Assembly: GCA_964627665.1 (NCBI GenBank)
Contig: CAZVKG010000007.1
Location: 1-64,000, forward strand
Source of the DNA: UBA1351 sp964627665
GTDB lineage: Bacteria; Bacillota; Clostridia; Lachnospirales; Vallitaleaceae
Direction: 5' to 3'
DNA: 64,000 nucleotides
Made by a program: the position numbers and the translations under genes. This document shows positions 62,553 to 64,000 of the stretch, piece by piece. Each line of letters starts with the position of its first letter. Within the stretch, counting starts at the first letter, position 1. Below the pieces are notes generated by a model. The model saw only the letters and a program-made list of their open reading frames with translations. It was not told the DNA's origin and did no database searches.

Positions 62553-63605
62553 TCAAGCTCCTTGTTCTATTATTTTCAATGCGATATTTTTGGCGTCGTT
62601 TGGAACCGGGTCATGAACCAATGAGCGCATTCGAATATTTAATTCTTTTATGTCTAGATTTGCTAATTCACTTGGATCTAGTTTAAAACAACGTCCTTCT
62701 TGAACTAATTTTTCAGTAATCTCTCCATCTTCAATATGATTCGCATCAACAACAGCAAAGGGGACGCCTGCTGTTAGACATTCCGCTACCGCTGACCAGC
62801 CTGGCTTAATTAGTGCCAAGGAACTTGCTGCAACATAATCTTGACTATGAGCAATACGTCTTGGCAACTTAACCACATGAGAATTGCCGTCAATCTCAAC
62901 ATTCCCGGTTGCATAGACATGACCCGCTTGGAACTCAATAATTATCCGACTTAGGTTTGCTATTTGACCAATTGACAGAAAACAACTTGGCCAAAACTTG
63001 GTCTTAAAGTCATTACTTGACCCTTGGTTAACTCGGCGTACCGCTAATCCTACTTGTTCTTTCGGACAGGTTACATCAGACATATCATCTGCATATGCCA
63101 GCTCATAAAAAATATCAAGCTGATTGTAAGCATCAATAAAGGGTTGTATGAGTTCTGAGTCAAGTCCCATTTTTTTATATCGATGATAAAAAGTATAATT
63201 TGAAATTCCAATCGCTTTTACACCTAATTTTTTTGCAACATGAATTCCAACAATACTAATATCTGTAATCACCTGAACCACGTTCATTGACTGTAAACGT
63301 TCCACTTCTTTATTCACCGTTTGCTGAAATGTTTTCATAAAATCATCAATAGCTAACATCGTTTTCCCTTTATCAAATTCAAAGGTATATGGCTTGATTT
63401 CTGTTCCGACCTCTGTCGTAACAACTTGATACGTTACTCGTCCTAAGTAGTTTGATAAAAATACTTTTGAATATTCAATCTGATCTTCACCGCATGCAAG
63501 ATAAATCGAGTAATCAGATTCTGCCAAAATATGTTCAATGATAGCCAATGATCTTGTAAGATGGCCAAATCCCATATTAGATACGTAATATGCTAAAGTC
63601 TTCAT
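62553..63605 (-). CDS. Glycosyltransferase-like protein (GT-B, MurG-type)
   Basis: 350 residues. N-terminal NMGFGHLTRSLAIIEHIL is the 'GxGHxxRxxxL' donor/acceptor loop of GT-B enzymes such as MurG; the C-terminal half has IKPGWSAVAECLTAGVPFAVV, where GT-B enzymes bind the nucleotide sugar. Cytosolic or peripheral. Substrate unknown; similar to uncharacterised nucleotide-sugar transferases of Clostridia. Followed at 1 bp by the GNAT gene. GGAGGAAG precedes the ATG. Confidence 0.82.
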   Translation of the reverse strand: MKTLAYYVSNMGFGHLTRSLAIIEHILAESDYSIYLACGEDQIEYSKVFLSNYLGRVTYQVVTTEVGTEIKPYTFEFDKGKTMLAIDDFMKTFQQTVNKEVERLQSMNVVQVITDISIVGIHVAKKLGVKAIGISNYTFYHRYKKMGLDSELIQPFIDAYNQLDIFYELAYADDMSDVTCPKEQVGLAVRRVNQGSSNDFKTKFWPSCFLSIGQIANLSRIIIEFQAGHVYATGNVEIDGNSHVVKLPRRIAHSQDYVAASSLALIKPGWSAVAECLTAGVPFAVVDANHIEDGEITEKLVQEGRCFKLDPSELANLDIKELNIRMRSLVHDPVPNDAKNIALKIIEQGA

Positions 63606-63684
63606 TCTCTTCCTCCTTGAAATAGTCTTTAATTAGTCTTTACTTCCTACAATTATATCATACCCCTAGTCAGTCTTCTAGTAC

Positions 63685-63734
63685 AAAAAAGAGCATTGCC
63701 CTAGCTGTATTTTTTGCTAGGACAATGCTCTTTT
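63685..63734 (-). terminator. Terminator after trxA
   Basis: AAAAGAGCATTGCCCTAGC (63686-63704 region) pairs with GCTAGGACAATGCTCTTTT (63716-63734) with one mismatch, flanked by A and T runs. Strong intrinsic terminator 19 bp after the thioredoxin stop. Confidence 0.92.
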
Positions 63735-63752
63735 ACATCGCCTTCATTATTC

Positions 63753-64000
63753 TTATAAATGGGCGTTTAATTTTGCTTCTAATGTTGCTTTTGGTACTGC
63801 TCCGACAATGGTCTCAACCACTTCGCCGTTTTTGAATATTAATAATGTCGGAATACTCATAACACGATACTTTTGTGCCGTTTCTCCATTCGCATCAACG
63901 TCTAACTTACCGACTTTAGCTTTTCCTTCAAATTCTGTAGACATTTGCTCAACGGAAGGAGCAATCATTTTACAAGGTCCGCACCAGTCTGCATAAAAAT
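63753..64000 (-). CDS. trxA: Thioredoxin (N-terminus cut by window edge)
   Basis: The frame is open from the window edge at 64000. The first visible residues read FYADWCGPCKMIAP, with the redox-active WCGPC at about 63974-63988, then VMSIPTLLIFKNGE (with the cis-Pro) and a C-terminal helix EAKLNAHL. About 82 residues are visible of the usual ~105; the first ~25 lie outside. General protein disulfide reductase in the cytosol. Followed by a strong terminator. Confidence 0.95.
   Translation of the reverse strand, partial: FYADWCGPCKMIAPSVEQMSTEFEGKAKVGKLDVDANGETAQKYRVMSIPTLLIFKNGEVVETIVGAVPKATLEAKLNAHL

Noticed and set aside
1..64000. Anti-phage defence system, prophage or transposon
   Set aside because: No transposase, integrase, phage structural gene, nuclease cluster or toxin-antitoxin pair could be recognised; the region is metabolic and regulatory.

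Overview
The window looks like chromosome from a low-GC, anaerobic, fermentative Firmicute of the class Clostridia (Lachnospirales-like). The base composition is AT-rich, strong GGAGG-type ribosome sites and sigma-A promoters are plain, and the gene content is typical: glgC/glgD pair, YesM/YesN two-component pairs, CUT1 sugar transporters, uxaABC, a chvE-mmsAB sugar transporter and a GldA/DhaKL glycerol route. This assignment is inferred from gene content; no rRNA is present. No tRNA, rRNA, CRISPR array, prophage or intact insertion sequence was seen. Most genes lie on the minus strand.

Layout. 1-4.2 kb: remnant of a DUF4143-type ATPase gene, yaaA, and a large propeller-sensor diguanylate cyclase. 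4.2-10.2 kb: hexuronate catabolism (uxaB-uxaA-uxaC, minus) with a divergent AraC-type regulator. 10.2-12.6 kb: HDOD protein and a small radical SAM protein, divergent from a YhhQ queuosine-precursor transporter that carries a preQ1 riboswitch. 12.6-18.4 kb: a GGDEF protein, a DUF2294 protein, glycogen synthesis glgC-glgD, a TetR regulator and a DUF975 membrane protein. 18.5-28.4 kb: chvE-mmsA-mmsB sugar transporter followed by a sensing cluster (binding lipoprotein, histidine kinase, AraC-type response regulator, and an unusual protein with two sugar-binding domains in tandem). 28.5-32.4 kb: Fur-controlled iron-siderophore ABC operon (plus strand). 32.4-34.4 kb: diguanylate cyclase plus esterase. 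34.4-47 kb: CUT1 transporter with a GH31 enzyme and a very long GH105 fusion, divergent from a YesM/YesN pair. 47-53.6 kb: alpha-galactoside operon (binding protein, two permeases, GH36) under a LacI regulator with two operators. 53.6-62 kb: mgtE, glpK, an orphan ChvE paralogue, a small unknown, and gldA-dhaK-dhaL with a PocR/AraC regulator. 62-64 kb: GNAT acetyltransferase, glycosyltransferase-like protein and the C-terminal part of thioredoxin.

How it fits together: this is a plant-polysaccharide and carbohydrate uptake region. Imported oligosaccharides are cut by GH31, GH36 and GH105 enzymes; hexuronates enter via UxaCBA; monosaccharides come in through ChvE-MmsAB; glycerol is handled by two routes; excess carbon can be stored through GlgCD. 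Each module has its own sensor or regulator.

Items most worth a second look: two intergenic hairpins of about 190 bp (4224-4415 and 17433-17622) with unrelated arms but a shared 36-nt core showing compensatory base changes; the tandem-binding-domain protein in the sugar-sensing cluster; a probable queuine-salvage pair next to a preQ1 riboswitch; a two-site TetR regulon deduced from matching promoter/operator copies; and the GH105 fusion of about 1,154 residues.
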